A stretch of 64,000 bases of DNA from 66-474 sp040388785 (GCA_040388785.1 JAZKBD010000014.1:1-64000), one strand, 5' to 3'. Shown: positions 17,237 to 28,229, numbered from the stretch's first letter. Numbers and translations: made by a program. The notes: generated by a model not told the origin, from the sequence alone.

Positions 17237-18031
17237 ATGGGTTTCCTCGAAGGCAAGCGCGCACTCGTCACCGGCATCCTCAGCAATCGCTCGATCGCCT
17301 GGGGCATTGCGCAGGCGCTGCGCCGCGAAGGCGCCGAACTCGCGCTGACCTACGTCGACGAGAAGCTGCGCAGCCGCGTCGACGAAGCTGCCGCGCAGCT
17401 CGGCACCGACATCGTGCTGCCCTGCGACGTGGCCAGCGACGGCGACATCGAAAAGCTGTTCGAAAGCCTCGGCAAGCGCTGGGACGGGTTCGACATCCTG
17501 ATCCACTCCATCGGTTTCGCGCCGCGCGAAGCGTTGCAGGGTGCGTTCCTCGACAACCTGACGCGCGAGAATTTCCGGATCGCGCACGACATCTCCAGCT
17601 ACAGCCTCGCCGCGCTGGCCAAGGCCGCGCGCCCGCTGATGAAAGGCCGCCACGGCGCGATCCTTACGCTCACCTATCTCGGCTCGGAACGCGCGCTCGC
17701 CTCGTACAACGTGATGGGCCTCGCCAAGGCCAGCCTGGAAGCCAACGTGCGCTACCTTGCGCTCAACCTCGGCCCCGAAGGCACGCGCGTCAACGCGATC
17801 TCCGCGGGCCCCATCAAGACCCTCGCCGCGTCGGGTGTCGCCGGCCTGCGCAAGATGCTGGAACACGTCGAACAGGTTTCGCCGCTGCGCCGCAACGTCA
17901 GCATCGACGACGTCGGCAATGCCGCCGCATTCCTGTGCTCCGACCTCGCCGCCGGCATTACTGGCGAAGTCGTGTACGTGGATGCCGGTTACAGCACGCT
18001 GGGCATGGCGGGGTTGGACACCAGCGCCTGA
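17237..18031 (+). CDS. fabI: Enoyl-[acyl-carrier-protein] reductase (NADH)
   Basis: FabI reduces the enoyl-ACP double bond in the last step of each fatty acid elongation cycle. The 264-residue SDR protein has the FabI cofactor loop GILSNRSIAWG and the catalytic set Y147, Y157 and K164 within TYLGSERALASYNVMGLAKA. An in-frame ATG at 17222 lies 15 bases upstream, but MGFLEGKRALVTG is the family start. It begins 137 bases after mltD and probably has its own promoter. Confidence 0.96.
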   Translation: MGFLEGKRALVTGILSNRSIAWGIAQALRREGAELALTYVDEKLRSRVDEAAAQLGTDIVLPCDVASDGDIEKLFESLGKRWDGFDILIHSIGFAPREALQGAFLDNLTRENFRIAHDISSYSLAALAKAARPLMKGRHGAILTLTYLGSERALASYNVMGLAKASLEANVRYLALNLGPEGTRVNAISAGPIKTLAASGVAGLRKMLEHVEQVSPLRRNVSIDDVGNAAAFLCSDLAAGITGEVVYVDAGYSTLGMAGLDTSA

Positions 18032-18077
18032 TCAGCTTTGCTCGTCTCGGCCATGGCACTCAAAGTGAAGTGCGAGA

Positions 18078-18488
18078 TCAGGAGCCTTCACTGAAATAGT
18101 TATCAATGAACAGAGGAACTCCAAAGTCTCCCAAGAGCTTCAGAATAGATGTGGAGAGTGTTGGGCCGCCATCAAATCCGGACTGAAAATGGCCGCACCA
18201 CCAAATCGTCTCATGGGATTTTGCGTACTCTTGAATCAGTTCCTTCTTTGGCAACAACCGCTCAAGAACGTAGCGAAGTCCTTCCTCCAAGGATGTCCAT
18301 TCCCGAGTAGTTCCTGCAGAAACCGTACCTCCATCGTAGGACCAGAGCGATTCCTTCCACACTCGGTTCGCGCTCCGTCTCTCTCCAGCGATTCCAACCT
18401 GGTTGGGTTCAAGACCCAATTTGCGAGTCACCTCGCGAGGGTCCAAACTCTTTCCGCTAATCCTCAACTGTACTGAATAGGTATGCAT
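18078..18488 (-). CDS. DUF4279 domain-containing protein
   Basis: The 136-residue product matches the DUF4279 pattern: an N-terminal strand (YSVQLRISGKSLDPREVTRKLGLEP) and a Trp-rich middle (RVWKESLWSY). Function is unknown. No signal peptide or membrane segment. Base composition is visibly lower in GC than all flanking genes and it uses AT-ending codons such as AGA, ATA and TTT freely, which suggests recent acquisition. It stands alone, convergent with fabI and upstream in orientation of nothing it could share an operon with. DUF4279 proteins are often found as scattered single genes. Confidence 0.75.
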   Translation of the reverse strand: MHTYSVQLRISGKSLDPREVTRKLGLEPNQVGIAGERRSANRVWKESLWSYDGGTVSAGTTREWTSLEEGLRYVLERLLPKKELIQEYAKSHETIWWCGHFQSGFDGGPTLSTSILKLLGDFGVPLFIDNYFSEGS

Positions 18489-18572
18489 TGCAAATCCTAT
18501 ATCAGATGAGGACAGATAGCGCGATTGGCGCCGCAGAATTCGCTCACCCGCGACACCCAGTCATCACGCTTG

Positions 18573-20495
18573 TCACAGCCGCTGCGGCGCCGTTTCGATC
18601 TTGGCGTGCTTGCGCAGCACGTCGAGGAAACCCTGCAGGTCGGCCTCGCCGAAGGCGCGCGCCATCTGTTCGCGCAGGAAGCCTTGCGCTTCGCTCGGCA
18701 CCTTGGACGTGTCGCCCGGTTTGACTGCGGCCAGATCCACCAGCGCGTAATGGCCGCCCTTCAGCGGCACCAGCGCGTGCGTATCCGAACCGCCGGCCGG
18801 GTGCGCCATTTCGAACACGGCCTTCAGCAGATCAGGGTCGACGTTCTCGGCGTTGCGCATCACGCCGGTTTCCTGCTGCACCTTCTGGCCCGACGACTGC
18901 GCGAGCGCGTCCAGCCTGGCACCGCCCCGCAGTTTCGCGAACGCCGCTTCGGCCGCGGTCCTGGCCGAAGCATCGACGCGCTGCTGGATGATCGCCTGCC
19001 TGATCTGATCGCTCACCTGCGCCAGCGGCTTCGGTGCCGCGGCGACGTGCTTGTCGACGTGGATCACGACCATGTGGTTGTCGCCGAGATCGATCGGATC
19101 GGACGTGTTGCCCTGCACCAGCACGATGTCGGAGAACGCGGCCTTCACGACCTTGGGGTTCGCCGCGATGCCGGTCTTGGCACCCTCGCGCCCGAACAGC
19201 GGCGTGGTCTCGACGGTCAGGCCGAGTTTCTGCGCGGCGGGCTTGAGCGAAGTCGGATCGTTGTAGATCATGTCGGTCAGCTTGCCGCCGATATCGCGGT
19301 AGGCATCCTCGCGCGCGCTCTTGGCCGCTTCGGCGGCCAACTTGTCGCGCACCTGCGCGAACGTTTCGGTGTGACCCTCGCGCACGTCGCGCAGATCGAT
19401 GATGTGGTAGCCGTCCGACGCGAGCACCGGCGCGGAGATCTCGCCCTTCTTCATCTTGTCGAGCGCGGCTTGGAACTCGGGACCGGCATCGCCCTTCTGC
19501 AACCAGCCGAGGTCGCCGCCCTGGCGTTTGGAACCCAGGTCGTCGGAATATTGTTCGGCCAGCTTGGCAAAATCCGCGCCGGGCGCTTTCGCCAGCGCAT
19601 CGACCTTCTGCGCCTGGGCCAGCGCGGCCTGCTTCTGTGCCGCGGTCGGATTCGCCGGCAGCTTGATCAGGATATGCGACACCTGCCACTGCGCGGGACT
19701 GACGAAACGCGACTTCTCCTTGTCGTAGCGCGCCTGCAACGCTTTATCGCTCAGGTCGGGCGTGACTTTCATGGTCGCGGCATCGAGATCGATGTAGTTC
19801 ACCGAGACCTGCTCGGGACTCATGAACGCCGACGTGTGCGCCTTGTAGTAGTCGGCGATCTGCGCATCGCTGACGTTCTGCTGGTCGGCGGTCGGCGCCG
19901 GCGGCGGCAGGTCGACGAAACTGAAATCGCGTTGCTGCAGTTGCAGGCGCAGGAAACTTTCCGCGTCGGCCTTGGTGCCGAAGGCGGTGCCGACGATGGC
20001 TTGGGGAATCTCGCGGCTCGCGAGATCCGAGCGGATCGAATCCTGGAATTCCTGCGCGGTCTTGCCGGTCTGGGCGAGGTACGCGAGGTACGTCGTGGAA
20101 TCGAACTTGCCATTGACCTGGAACACGGGGTACGAGGCGATCTGGTCGCGAATCTCCGAATCCGGCACGCGGATACCCAGCTTCTCGTTCTCGTTCAACA
20201 GCAGTTGCCGGTTGATCACCAGCTTCAGCACCTGCTGCTTGACCTCGGGTTTCTCGAAGTCCGCCGCTGCCATCGTGTTGCCGGGCGCATTCAGTTGCGC
20301 CTGCCGGTAATTGTTGAAGGCGGTCTGGAAATCCTGCTGCGAAATTTCGTGGCCGTCCACTTTCGCAACCCACGTTGCGTTGCTCTGGCTGAAGTAGCCT
20401 TCGATGCCGAAGAACAGGAACGCGATGACCACCAGCACACCGAAAATGGTGATGACGATCCAGTTCTTGAACAGGTTGCGGATGAATTGCAGCAT
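18573..20495 (-). CDS. ppiD: Periplasmic folding chaperone / peptidyl-prolyl isomerase PpiD
   Basis: PpiD is an inner-membrane-anchored chaperone near the Sec translocon that helps newly exported proteins fold. The 640-residue protein starts MLQFIRNLFKNW, has one membrane helix (IVITIFGVLVVIAFLFFGI) and an N-terminal SurA-like chaperone domain. A parvulin domain around residues 260-365 (WQVSHILIKLP to SDGYHIIDLRDVREG) and a long C-terminal region follow. E. coli PpiD has an inactive parvulin domain; activity here cannot be judged. An upstream in-frame ATG at 20519 would delay the membrane anchor and is less likely. It follows lon, hupB and a tRNA-Val gene, as in Xanthomonas. Confidence 0.95.
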   Translation of the reverse strand: MLQFIRNLFKNWIVITIFGVLVVIAFLFFGIEGYFSQSNATWVAKVDGHEISQQDFQTAFNNYRQAQLNAPGNTMAAADFEKPEVKQQVLKLVINRQLLLNENEKLGIRVPDSEIRDQIASYPVFQVNGKFDSTTYLAYLAQTGKTAQEFQDSIRSDLASREIPQAIVGTAFGTKADAESFLRLQLQQRDFSFVDLPPPAPTADQQNVSDAQIADYYKAHTSAFMSPEQVSVNYIDLDAATMKVTPDLSDKALQARYDKEKSRFVSPAQWQVSHILIKLPANPTAAQKQAALAQAQKVDALAKAPGADFAKLAEQYSDDLGSKRQGGDLGWLQKGDAGPEFQAALDKMKKGEISAPVLASDGYHIIDLRDVREGHTETFAQVRDKLAAEAAKSAREDAYRDIGGKLTDMIYNDPTSLKPAAQKLGLTVETTPLFGREGAKTGIAANPKVVKAAFSDIVLVQGNTSDPIDLGDNHMVVIHVDKHVAAAPKPLAQVSDQIRQAIIQQRVDASARTAAEAAFAKLRGGARLDALAQSSGQKVQQETGVMRNAENVDPDLLKAVFEMAHPAGGSDTHALVPLKGGHYALVDLAAVKPGDTSKVPSEAQGFLREQMARAFGEADLQGFLDVLRKHAKIETAPQRL

Positions 20496-20564
20496 GGGTC
20501 CCGCCGTGACGATGGCCAAATCAGCCGGCTATTGTAGGGCAAGGCGGCGCCCGTCGTGCCGTGT

Positions 20565-20639
20565 TGGTGGGTGCTGAGGGGATCGAACCCCCGACCCTCT
20601 CCGTGTAAAGGAGACGCTCTACCGCTGAGCTAAGCACCC
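20565..20639 (-). tRNA. tRNA-Val (anticodon UAC)
   Basis: The minus strand folds as a full cloverleaf of 75 bases: acceptor GGGTGCT pairing with AGCACCC, D-arm GCTC/GAGC, anticodon stem TCTCC/GGAGA enclosing TTTACAC (anticodon TAC), and a T-arm with TTCGATC. The discriminator A and a genomically encoded CCA end at 20565. It lies between hupB and ppiD. Confidence 0.97.
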
Positions 20640-20885
20640 CCGCTTCAATCAATACCGCATCGCGCGCAGCGCGATTCAAACCGTTCCCGTCTCCCCCAAA
20701 TGGTTTCATCGTTTGGGGGAGAGGGCAAAGGGTGAGGGGGCAACTCGCAATACCGGAATACTCCCAAAGTTGCGAACCTCATCCCCTCACCCAGCGCTAC
20801 GCGCTCGGCCTTCGGCCGCCTCTCCCCGAGCCAAGAGCGCTCGGGGGAGGGGAAGAAAAACAAACGATTGCATTCCTCGAAACGC
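20640..20885. repeat. Non-coding stretch with dispersed-type hairpins
   Basis: No gene is seen between the tRNA and hupB. The stretch holds a perfect 10-base inverted repeat CTCCCCCAAA / TTTGGGGGAG (20691-20700 and 20712-20721) and a second GC-rich hairpin (CCCCGAGC against GCTCGGGG near 20815-20850), separated by a CTCACCC-type spacer. Such CTCCCC-bounded elements also occur at 53089-53206, so this is probably another intergenic repeat family. Confidence 0.55.
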
Positions 20886-20914
20886 AGCGGCCGACGCAGA
20901 TCGCGTCGGCCGCT
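20886..20914 (-). terminator. Strong hairpin after hupB
   Basis: A perfect 12-base stem (AGCGGCCGACGC with GCGTCGGCCGCT, 5-base loop) lies 45 bases beyond the hupB stop. A second hairpin (GGCCGGC/GCCGGCC) lies between them. No clear U-run follows on the minus strand, so it is a probable rather than certain terminator. Confidence 0.5.
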
Positions 20915-20958
20915 GAAAACCAGCACACGGCCGGCGCAAGCCGGCCATGCTTCAAAGC

Positions 20959-21231
20959 TCAGTTCAGCGCATCCTTCAGCGCCTTGCCCGCCTTGAACGC
21001 CGGCACTTTGGAGGCCTTGATCTTGATGGTAGCCCCGGTGCGCGGATTGCGGCCGGTGCGCGCGGCACGCTTGCGCACCACGAAGGTGCCGAAGCCGACC
21101 AGCGACACATCGTCGCCTTTCTTCAGTGCACGCTTGATCTGGTCGGTGACGGCGTCGAGCGCACGGCCTGCATCGGCCTTGGACAGATCGGCGTGATCGG
21201 CGATTGCGTTGATCAACTCAGCTTTGTTCAT
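20959..21231 (-). CDS. hupB: DNA-binding protein HU-beta
   Basis: HU is a small dimeric nucleoid protein that bends DNA. The 90-residue product is full length, begins MNKAELINAIADHADLSKADA, and contains the DNA-binding beta-arm signature GFGTFVVRKRAARTGRNPRTG. It is preceded by a good ribosome-binding site (AGGGAG, 8 bases before ATG). It lies downstream of lon, the order found in E. coli and Xanthomonas, but with its own promoter (see 21379-21407). Confidence 0.98.
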   Translation of the reverse strand: MNKAELINAIADHADLSKADAGRALDAVTDQIKRALKKGDDVSLVGFGTFVVRKRAARTGRNPRTGATIKIKASKVPAFKAGKALKDALN

Positions 21232-21378
21232 GGAGACTCCCTCTTGGGTTTCGAGCAGCCCGTGGAATGTTCGGTGGAAGCGTGTTGTTCCGATTGCTCG
21301 GATCACACCCGTCCGGTCGTGTTGCAGTTCCCGTATCGATGCGCGACTTTGGCAACGTCTGCGTCGCACGGCCCGGTC

Positions 21379-21407
21379 TTTATACCAGCGCCCCACGAGG
21401 GCCGCAA
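21379..21407 (-). promoter_or_regulatory. Predicted sigma-70 promoter of hupB
   Basis: On the minus strand a -35-like TTGCGG (21407-21402) and a -10 TATAAA (21384-21379) are separated by exactly 17 bases. Transcription would start near 21372 and give a leader of about 140 bases before hupB. This is the only obvious promoter in the 310-base lon-hupB interval (21232-21541), which otherwise shows no gene. Confidence 0.55.
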
Positions 21408-21541
21408 TAAAGGCGGGGCTTGGATTTCAACGCGATTGCGGACATCGCGTGAGCGCAAAAATCCGAAGCACGGAACCCGCACCGACGCAAGTGCCGAATG
21501 ACGACACATGAGCAATCGCGGCTATCGCGTTGATAGCGTGT

Positions 21542-24020
<2,479 letters not shown>

Positions 24021-24270
24021 TTCGATTCAGGATTCGTGATGCTTCGACCCGCGAATGCGGGCAATGGCAAGAGAATGGTGGCGAGAGGCGCCGGGATCAA
24101 GCTCAAAGAGCGGTTTCGCACGCACGGCGCGCGGCTTGCTTTCGTTTCGGCGAAAGGCCTCGTCCGGAGCGAGCGCAAACAACTTGCTTCGTCGTGTCAC
24201 GCGCACACGACGTGCGCGCAATCGGGGCCCCTCGAACACGGCGAGCGGGGACGACGGACCGTCCAAAGGA

Positions 24271-24507
24271 TGGCGCACAGGAGGTGCGCCAGTTCGCCGC
24301 AGGCACAAGGTTGTGCCTGCGGCGAGCCCCGGCGACTGCTCGCGCAGCCTGAGCACATGGATGTGCTCAGGCGTGTTCGCGGGGTGGCCTTTCTCTTGGT
24401 GACTTCTCTTTGGCCAAGCAAAGAGAAGTCACCCGCGCGCCCGGGAGGCGCGCGGAAAAAGACAGGACGTCGAATTCGAGCTCCACGCGAGTGGAGATCT
24501 CGCGTGG
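24271..24507. repeat. Cluster of five perfect hairpins in the dksA-lon interval
   Basis: The 542-base interval 24021-24562 has no gene. It carries five inverted repeats in a row: TGGCGCAC at 24271 with its mate at 24284; a 15-base arm at 24294-24308 mirrored at 24311-24325 with a GG loop; 11-base arms at 24348-24358 and 24361-24371, again around GG; 14-base arms at 24399-24412 and 24419-24432; and 9-base arms at 24483-24491 and 24499-24507. The first part of the interval (24021-24270) shows nothing recognisable. Confidence 0.75.
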
Positions 24508-24562
24508 CTTCCCCATCCGCCCTTCGGGCACGTTCCCCCGCAAGCGGGGATGGAGTCGTGTG

Positions 24563-25420
24563 TCAGTCGCCCATTTGCTTCTGCAGATGCTCGCGGCGTT
24601 CCTGCGCATCCAGCGAAAGCGTCGCGATCGGTCGGGCTTCGAGGCGTTCGAGGCCGATTTCCTCGTCGGTTTCTTCGCAGTAGCCGTAGCGGCCTTCCTC
24701 GATCTTGCGCAGTGCCTTTTCGATCTTGGAAATCAGCTTGCGGTAGCGATCGCGGGTGCGCAGCTCCAGCGAGTTCTCGGTTTCGCGGGTCGCACGCTCG
24801 GCATCGTCGCCGACATCGCGCACTTCCTCGCGCAGGTTTTCCATCGTTTGCCGCGATTCCTCGACCAACTGGTCGCGCCAGTCCTTCAGCTTCTGGCGGA
24901 AATACGCCAGTTGCCGCGGACTCATGTATTCCTCTTTCTCGCTCGGCCGGTAGTTCTTCGGCAGATCGATGTTGACGGTGGACGGCAACGCGTAGCGGCC
25001 GTCCTCGCGGGTGATGGTCTGCTCGTCCGCACCGGCCGCGACATTCAGTCGCGCTGCGACGCCACCCGCCGGCTTGACGTGCACGGGCTTGCGCACGGGC
25101 GCATGCGCCGGCGCATGCTGCGCAGGCGCCGAATGGGTCCGCGCCTCATGCCTGGGCGCCGGCTCATGGGCGTGGGCGGCTCTCTTCGGAGCAACCGGCT
25201 TCGCAGGCTTGGCCGCGTGGCTCGTCTTCGCAGCTTTCTTGGCCGCGGGCTTGGCCGGCTTGGCCTTTTTCGGCGTTGCCTTCGCGACCTTCCGTGCGAC
25301 CTTGGCGGGCGCCTTGCGCGCCGCCTTCGCGACGGGCTTCTTCGCCGGCTTGGCCTTCTTGGCCACAGGCCTGGCTGCCTTCGGGCTGCGCTTCGCGGCG
25401 CGTTGCTTCGCTTTTGCCAT
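24563..25420 (-). CDS. dksA: DksA-family RNA polymerase-binding regulator with a long basic N-terminal tail
   Basis: DksA enters the secondary channel of RNA polymerase and works with ppGpp to reset promoters such as those of rRNA. The C-terminal 150 residues are canonical (YMSPRQLAYFRQKLKDWRDQL; coiled coil; RYGYCEETDEEIGLERLEARP). Only the first of the four zinc cysteines remains (CEET and LSLDAQ replace CxxC pairs), as in zinc-independent DksA forms. Residues 1-120 are a Lys/Ala/Pro-rich, histone H1-like tail with repeated PAKK and KPAK motifs. Start at 25420 (MAKAKQRAAK); an upstream ATG at 25486 adds no family sequence. Total 285 residues, about twice E. coli DksA. Confidence 0.93.
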   Translation of the reverse strand: MAKAKQRAAKRSPKAARPVAKKAKPAKKPVAKAARKAPAKVARKVAKATPKKAKPAKPAAKKAAKTSHAAKPAKPVAPKRAAHAHEPAPRHEARTHSAPAQHAPAHAPVRKPVHVKPAGGVAARLNVAAGADEQTITREDGRYALPSTVNIDLPKNYRPSEKEEYMSPRQLAYFRQKLKDWRDQLVEESRQTMENLREEVRDVGDDAERATRETENSLELRTRDRYRKLISKIEKALRKIEEGRYGYCEETDEEIGLERLEARPIATLSLDAQERREHLQKQMGD

Positions 25421-25494
25421 GTTCCCTGCACTCGATATTGTGGAGATGCGACCGCGTGTTATAGCGTAGTCAATCCGGCCCGGCAACCGGTTTC

Positions 25495-25791
25495 ATGAAC
25501 GGGGCCCGGCACCCTTCGCTCGCGGCACATCCACACGTGACACGCGTCCTGCTGTTCATGATAGCGGTGTACAAGCGCCTGCTGAGCCCGTTGCTCGGCG
25601 CGCGCTGCCGCTTCCATCCGACCTGTTCGTCGTATGCGCGCATCGCGATCGCCCGATTCGGGCCGTGGCGCGGCAGCATCCTTGCGGCATGGCGTATCCT
25701 GCGCTGCCAACCGTTGTGCGAAGGCGGGCTCGACCTCGTGCCCGATCATTTCACGCTGCGCCGCTGCCGCGAGCACCAGGACTCCCGATGA
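25495..25791 (+). CDS. yidD: Membrane protein insertion efficiency factor YidD
   Basis: YidD is a small amphipathic protein that helps YidC insert membrane proteins. The family core is clear: YKRLLSPLLGARCRFHPTCSSYA, followed by GSILAAWRILRCQPL. The 98-residue frame begins at ATG 25495; an internal ATG at 25558 (MIAVYKRLLSP) is closer to the usual N-terminus. It is normally encoded between rnpA and yidC, but here it is coupled by an ATGA overlap to a dihydroorotase gene. Confidence 0.88.
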   Translation: MNGARHPSLAAHPHVTRVLLFMIAVYKRLLSPLLGARCRFHPTCSSYARIAIARFGPWRGSILAAWRILRCQPLCEGGLDLVPDHFTLRRCREHQDSR

Positions 25792-27122
25792 GCAATTGGC
25801 TGATCAAGAACGCAGAACTCGTCAACGAAGGGCGACGCTTCCAGGCGGACCTGCGCATCCGCGGCCAGCGCATCGCCGAAATCGGCGGCGACCTGAGCGC
25901 GCACGCGGGCGAGCAGGTCTTCGATGCCTCGAGCCTGTGGCTGCTGCCCGGCATGATCGACGACCACGTGCATTTCCGCGAACCGGGTTACACCGACAAG
26001 GCCGACATCGCGTCGGAGTCGCGTGCGGCGGTCGCTGGCGGCATCACCAGCTTCATCGACATGCCCAACACCAGGCCCGCGACGCTGACGCACGAATTGC
26101 TGGAAGACAAATACGCGATCGCGTCACGCACGTCGCTGGCCAATTACGGCTTCTACTTCGGCGCCAGCAACGACAATCTCGATGTGATCCGCGCGCTCGA
26201 TCCGCGCAAGGTTCCCGGCGTGAAGGTGTTCCTGTGCGAGTCGACCGGGAACCTGTGCGTCAGCGATCCGGCCGCGCTGGAAGGCGTGTTCCGCGACTCG
26301 CCGGTGACGGTGCTGGTGCATTGCGAGGACAGCCACATCATCCATGCGAACCTCGATCGCGCCAAAGCCGAATACGGCGACGACATCCCAATGCGGCTGC
26401 ACCCCGAGATCCGTTCGCGCGAAGCCTGCCTCGAATCCACGAAATGGGCCGTGGGAACCGCGCGCCGCCACGGCACGCGCCTGCATGTGTTGCACGTATC
26501 CACCGCCGACGAACTGGCGCTGTTCGAACGTGGCCCGATCGGCAGGAAAAAAATCACGTCCGAAACCTGCGTGCACTTCCTGCGCTACAGCGACACCGAT
26601 TACGCAACGCTGGGCGGCAAGATCAAATGCAATCCCGCGATCAAGGCGGCATCCGACCGCGAAGCGCTGACGCGCGGACTGGCGGATACGTGCATCGATA
26701 TCCTCGCCACCGATCACGCGCCTCATCTCGCTTCGGAGAAGGCTAAGCCGTACACGAGCTGCCCGTCCGGGATTCCGCTGATCCAGTTCGCGTTGCAGTC
26801 CGCAGTCGAATGCGTTTTCCGCGGCGACTTCACGCTGGAACGCCTGGTCGAAGCCTATGCGCACGCGCCGGCGACGCTGTTCGCGATCGATGGGCGTGGC
26901 TATTTGCGCGAGGGTTATTTCGCCGACCTTGCGCTGGTCGACCCGAACAAGCCGCAAACCGTGCGCAGCGATCAGGTGTTGTCGAAATGCGGCTGGTCAC
27001 CGTTCGAGGGCGACACGTTCTGCGCCCGCGTCGCCGCGACGTTCGTCAACGGCAACCTGGTCGCGCGCGACGGGAAAATCCTCGACGCGCCACTGGGTAT
27101 GCGCCTGGCATTCGACCGCTGA
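25788..27122 (+). CDS. pyrC: Dihydroorotase
   Basis: This amidohydrolase cyclises carbamoyl aspartate to dihydroorotate in pyrimidine synthesis. The 444-residue protein has the metal-binding HVHFREPG, SRAAVAGGITSFIDMPN, GVKVFLCESTGN (likely carboxylated lysine), VHCEDSH, HVLHVST and ATDHAPH motifs, which place it in the longer (class I-like) dihydroorotase branch rather than with the 345-residue E. coli PyrC. Allantoinases are relatives, but the FREPG motif supports dihydroorotase. The start at 25788 overlaps the yidD stop. Confidence 0.9.
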   Translation: MSNWLIKNAELVNEGRRFQADLRIRGQRIAEIGGDLSAHAGEQVFDASSLWLLPGMIDDHVHFREPGYTDKADIASESRAAVAGGITSFIDMPNTRPATLTHELLEDKYAIASRTSLANYGFYFGASNDNLDVIRALDPRKVPGVKVFLCESTGNLCVSDPAALEGVFRDSPVTVLVHCEDSHIIHANLDRAKAEYGDDIPMRLHPEIRSREACLESTKWAVGTARRHGTRLHVLHVSTADELALFERGPIGRKKITSETCVHFLRYSDTDYATLGGKIKCNPAIKAASDREALTRGLADTCIDILATDHAPHLASEKAKPYTSCPSGIPLIQFALQSAVECVFRGDFTLERLVEAYAHAPATLFAIDGRGYLREGYFADLALVDPNKPQTVRSDQVLSKCGWSPFEGDTFCARVAATFVNGNLVARDGKILDAPLGMRLAFDR

Positions 27123-27132
27123 CGCCGCGCGA

Positions 27133-28229
27133 TCAGTCGAAGTTCTTCGCGACTTCCGCGACCGCATCATGCGGATGGTCACGCAGGGTCGCCTCCACTG
27201 CGGCTGGCGGTAGCCCATGTACCGCGCGCGCGCAACAGCTCGGAGTAGCGATTGCAGCGGGAAGGCCAGGAAACAAAACTGGCAATACACAGAGAACCGT
27301 GGTCTGAACACGATTGCTTTGGGGNNNNNNNNNNCGACCGCATCATGCGGATGCAGGCTCTCGTGGTGCGCGGCGCGGATGCGGTAGCCGGCGATGCGCT
27401 GGTCGGCGTCCAGCGCGGTGCGGATGCGGCGCGCGGCGTCTTCGCAGAACATCAGGTTTTCGGCATTCAACTTCGCGAAGGCCTGTTCGTCCTCGCGCTT
27501 GACCGCGGTCTGCACGGGCGTGGCCAGCGCGCCTTCGATCGTGTCGATCAATTCCGACACCGGCAAATCGAAGCCGGGGGCGAGCCGCACCGTCACGCTG
27601 GCCGTGCTGCGTTGCGCGTGCGGCGTCGCGGCCATGCCGCGCTCGGAACCCAGCCACTCGCGCACGGCACGTTGCGACGGCACCGTGTCGGCAAAGTCCG
27701 CGTCGAATCGCCGCTGGTTGAGTTGCCGCGACAACGCGGCCGAAGCGGGACACGTCGAGGAATACGTCACCTCGCAGCCGAGCTGCACGCTGAAGTGTTC
27801 GTCCAGCAACTGCGCCTCGACGGTGACGGGATATGCGCGCCAGCCGGCGTTGTCGCTGACCAGCGCGCGGCGTTTCAGCAATTGCGAATACTCGATGCGC
27901 AACCGCGCACGCGTGGAAAGGTGAGTGTGCGACGCGACCAGCGCGTGCATCAGGCTGCACAAGCCGGCCGGAGTCAACGCCTGCTCGCCCAATGATTTTT
28001 CCAGCGCGAGGTACAGGCGCGACATGTGGATGCCGCGCGCCGCGGGATCGCCCAGGTTCACCTGCACCGACACCCGCGCGGGCACCGCGAGCGTGCCGCC
28101 CCGTCCGTCCGCGCAACGCACCGGCAGGTCGATGCCGTGCATGCCGACCCAATCCAGCGCGCCGCCCGCGGCGGGCTCGGCGCCGGTGGCCACATCGGGC
28201 AAACGTGCATTGTCGGGAACGGTGTTCAT
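27133..28229 (-). CDS. folE2: GTP cyclohydrolase FolE2, disrupted by an assembly gap
   Basis: FolE2 converts GTP to dihydroneopterin triphosphate, the entry to folate and queuosine synthesis, as a zinc-independent alternative to FolE. The N-terminal 298 residues read cleanly from ATG 28229 and include the metal-site TCPASAALSRQ and the C-terminal HHESLHPHDAV. The frame then meets a 10-N gap at 27325. The expected end (HPHDAVAEVAKNFD and stop at 27133) is found beyond 147 unrelated bases. A 19-base sequence is duplicated at 27159-27177 and 27335-27353; joining the copies restores an intact protein of about 306 residues. The start overlaps the stop of the upstream gene (ATGA). Confidence 0.85.
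27325..27334. other. Assembly gap (10 N) in folE2
   Basis: The gap is flanked by two copies of a 19-base sequence (27159-27177 and 27335-27353). The 147 bases between the first copy and the gap do not encode FolE2 and match nothing else in the window, as expected for a wrongly extended contig end or strain variant. Confidence 0.9.

Noticed and set aside
15810..17264. A 484-codon open frame opposite mltD
   Set aside because: Antisense to a lipoprotein transglycosylase with clear SLT and LysM motifs.
18525..20537. A 670-codon open frame on the strand opposite ppiD
   Set aside because: It is antisense to a clear PpiD gene and its peptide is Arg/His/Gly-rich without any motif, the usual product of high-GC codon bias on the complementary strand.
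24021..24562. Short proteins encoded in the dksA-lon interval
   Set aside because: All frames there consist of the translated hairpins; their peptides are typical false products of intergenic repeats.
27195..27324. A possible small gene in the extra sequence at the folE2 gap
   Set aside because: No ribosome-binding site or recognisable protein; the stretch is probably a contig-end artefact.
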